This document shows positions 63,244 to 64,000 of a stretch of DNA of 64,000 nucleotides, one piece after another (the first letter of the stretch is position 1; the number at the start of each line of letters is the position of its first letter). Under the pieces are notes generated by a model, which saw nothing but the letters and a program-made list of their open reading frames with translations, was not told where the DNA came from and did no database searches. A program made the translations under genes and the position numbers. Source of the stretch: Pseudomonadota bacterium (lineage in GTDB: Bacteria; Pseudomonadota; Alphaproteobacteria; Rhizobiales; Hyphomicrobiaceae); the NCBI GenBank assembly GCA_023412805.1, contig JAEZRM010000144.1, positions 1 to 64,000 on the forward strand. The letters run 5' to 3'.

Positions 63244-63365
63244 TTGCTGCCTCTTTCAGGTCTCGAAAGGAAAAGAGAAACTATTGATCCCCCAACGCCC
63301 CTGCAAGCGCTCCCGCTCCGCATGGTGTGGACGACCCGCCGAGCGGCCATGGCAACCGCCAGGGC

Positions 63366-63575
63366 TCAGGCGATAATGTCCGGCGTGATCTGGTCCTCGA
63401 GGGAGGTAATCCGGTCCTTGAGCAGAAGCTTCTGCTTCTTGAGCCGCTTGATCGTGACCTGATCGTTGGAATGCTCCGCCTCGAGCCGCACGATGCGCTC
63501 GTCGAGATCGCGGTGCTCGGCGCGCAGCGTGGCTAGCTGCTCGCGCACCTCACGCTCGTCGGGTCGCTGCGTCAA
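63366..63575 (-). CDS. DUF465/YdcH-like coiled-coil protein
   Basis: A 69-residue helical protein: LRAEHRDLDERIVRLE and LKKQKLLLKDRITSLEDQI match the two-helix DUF465 family of small alphaproteobacterial proteins often located beside purE. The start is uncertain: TTG 63575 gives a normal length, and no ATG lies close to it. Its function is unknown. Confidence 0.7.
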   Translation of the reverse strand: MTQRPDEREVREQLATLRAEHRDLDERIVRLEAEHSNDQVTIKRLKKQKLLLKDRITSLEDQITPDIIA

Positions 63576-63752
63576 TGGGCTCTGCTCCACACATCCGTGG
63601 CCGAACGGTGTTCCGGCATATCTCTCGCGGCGGCCGGGCGCAAGTGAGGCGTTGCATGGCCCGGATGCGGCCCTCGGTCTCTTGCACGGACCGAGCCGCA
63701 CCGTTCATTCTCGGCCCGGATGATCGCGGGACAATGCTTTGGGGATCGATGA

Positions 63753-64000
63753 ATGAACGCGCGGCGGGCAGCGGCGGTGCTGGGGGTACTGTTACTGGGG
63801 TTTGGACCGGGGGGCGCCGAAGCAGCCGAGGCCGCGAAGGGACGCGCCCTGGCCGAGCGGCTCTGTGCCAACTGCCATATGGTGCCGGGGCAGGGGGAGA
63901 AGCGGGCCGAGAACGAGATCCCCGGCTTCGCCGCTGTGGCCCGCCGCCGCAACCAGACGCCGGAGGGGATCATCGCGTGGCTGCGCGACGTGCCGCCCAT
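63753..64000 (+). CDS. c-type cytochrome, 5' part (cut by window end)
   Basis: The first 82 codons of a secreted cytochrome. ATG 63753 is followed by a signal peptide (RRAAAVLGVLLLGFGPGGAEA) and a class I haem motif CANCH, after which PEGIIAWLRDVPP ends the window; the axial Met expected downstream is near the cut. It may be a small soluble electron carrier. It is divergent from the DUF465 gene across 177 nt. Confidence 0.8.
   Translation, partial: MNARRAAAVLGVLLLGFGPGGAEAAEAAKGRALAERLCANCHMVPGQGEKRAENEIPGFAAVARRRNQTPEGIIAWLRDVPP

Overview
The window is high-GC bacterial chromosome (visually about 60-65% G+C) with alphaproteobacterial features, most likely from the order Hyphomicrobiales (Bradyrhizobium/Rhodoplanes-type relatives). 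Pointers are a GTTC-N7-GTTC SOS box beside ssb, a class II (plant-type) DAHP synthase, purE-purK next to a DUF465 coiled-coil gene, and two branched-chain/dipeptide-type ABC systems of the kind abundant in soil alphaproteobacteria. The genus assignment is an inference; no rRNA is present.

Region 1 (1-32.4 kb) is housekeeping and general metabolism. It holds a chorismate-mutase-like gene, an acyl-CoA synthetase divergent from a five-gene Opp/Dpp-type peptide transporter (2.6-8.4 kb), ssb and gph, a divergent SucC/SucD-like pair, a short-chain prenyl diphosphate synthase, and a monofunctional transglycosylase with a 280-residue Pro/Ala-rich N-terminus. Next come an FAD dehydrogenase, a 3-hydroxyisobutyrate-dehydrogenase-like enzyme and an aspartate aminotransferase. 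The complete EF-P beta-lysylation set follows (epmB, epmA and, divergently, efp with Lys34). An alkylsulfatase/RraA/2-hydroxyacid dehydrogenase run (+) converges on an MFS/FAH/muconolactone-isomerase-like catabolic operon (-). This part ends with an aminotransferase divergent from a MarR-GNAT regulator across a perfect palindrome.

Region 2 (32.4-36.6 kb) holds DAHP synthase with a clear terminator, a 26-codon membrane mini-gene behind three promoter-like repeats, tRNA-Thr(TGT), and directly after the tRNA a distinctly AT-richer fucosyltransferase-like gene that looks transferred.

Region 3 (36.6-58.2 kb) is the most interesting part: 19 consecutive minus-strand genes, mostly overlapping by 1-8 nt. 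In transcription order they are a LivK-type binding protein, an AraC regulator, LivH, LivM, LivG, a LivF fused to a UPF0261 (Tm-1 N-terminal-like) domain, the matching Tm-1-type TIM barrel, and a giant SPFH/flotillin-like protein with exact 44-residue repeats. These are followed by two SRPBCC paralogues, a molybdenum hydroxylase (FAD subunit, 2Fe-2S subunit and a molybdopterin subunit split into two genes), MoxR and VWA maturation proteins, and three unrelated lactonase-type or hydrolase enzymes. The last of these is a gluconolactonase-isochorismatase fusion whose usual nucleophilic Cys is Ser. I read this as one uptake, hydroxylation and hydrolysis system for an unidentified, possibly heterocyclic, compound.

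Region 4 (58.2-64 kb) holds small secreted or unknown proteins, an FAD monooxygenase, purK/purE, a DUF465 protein and the start of a c-type cytochrome cut by the window end.
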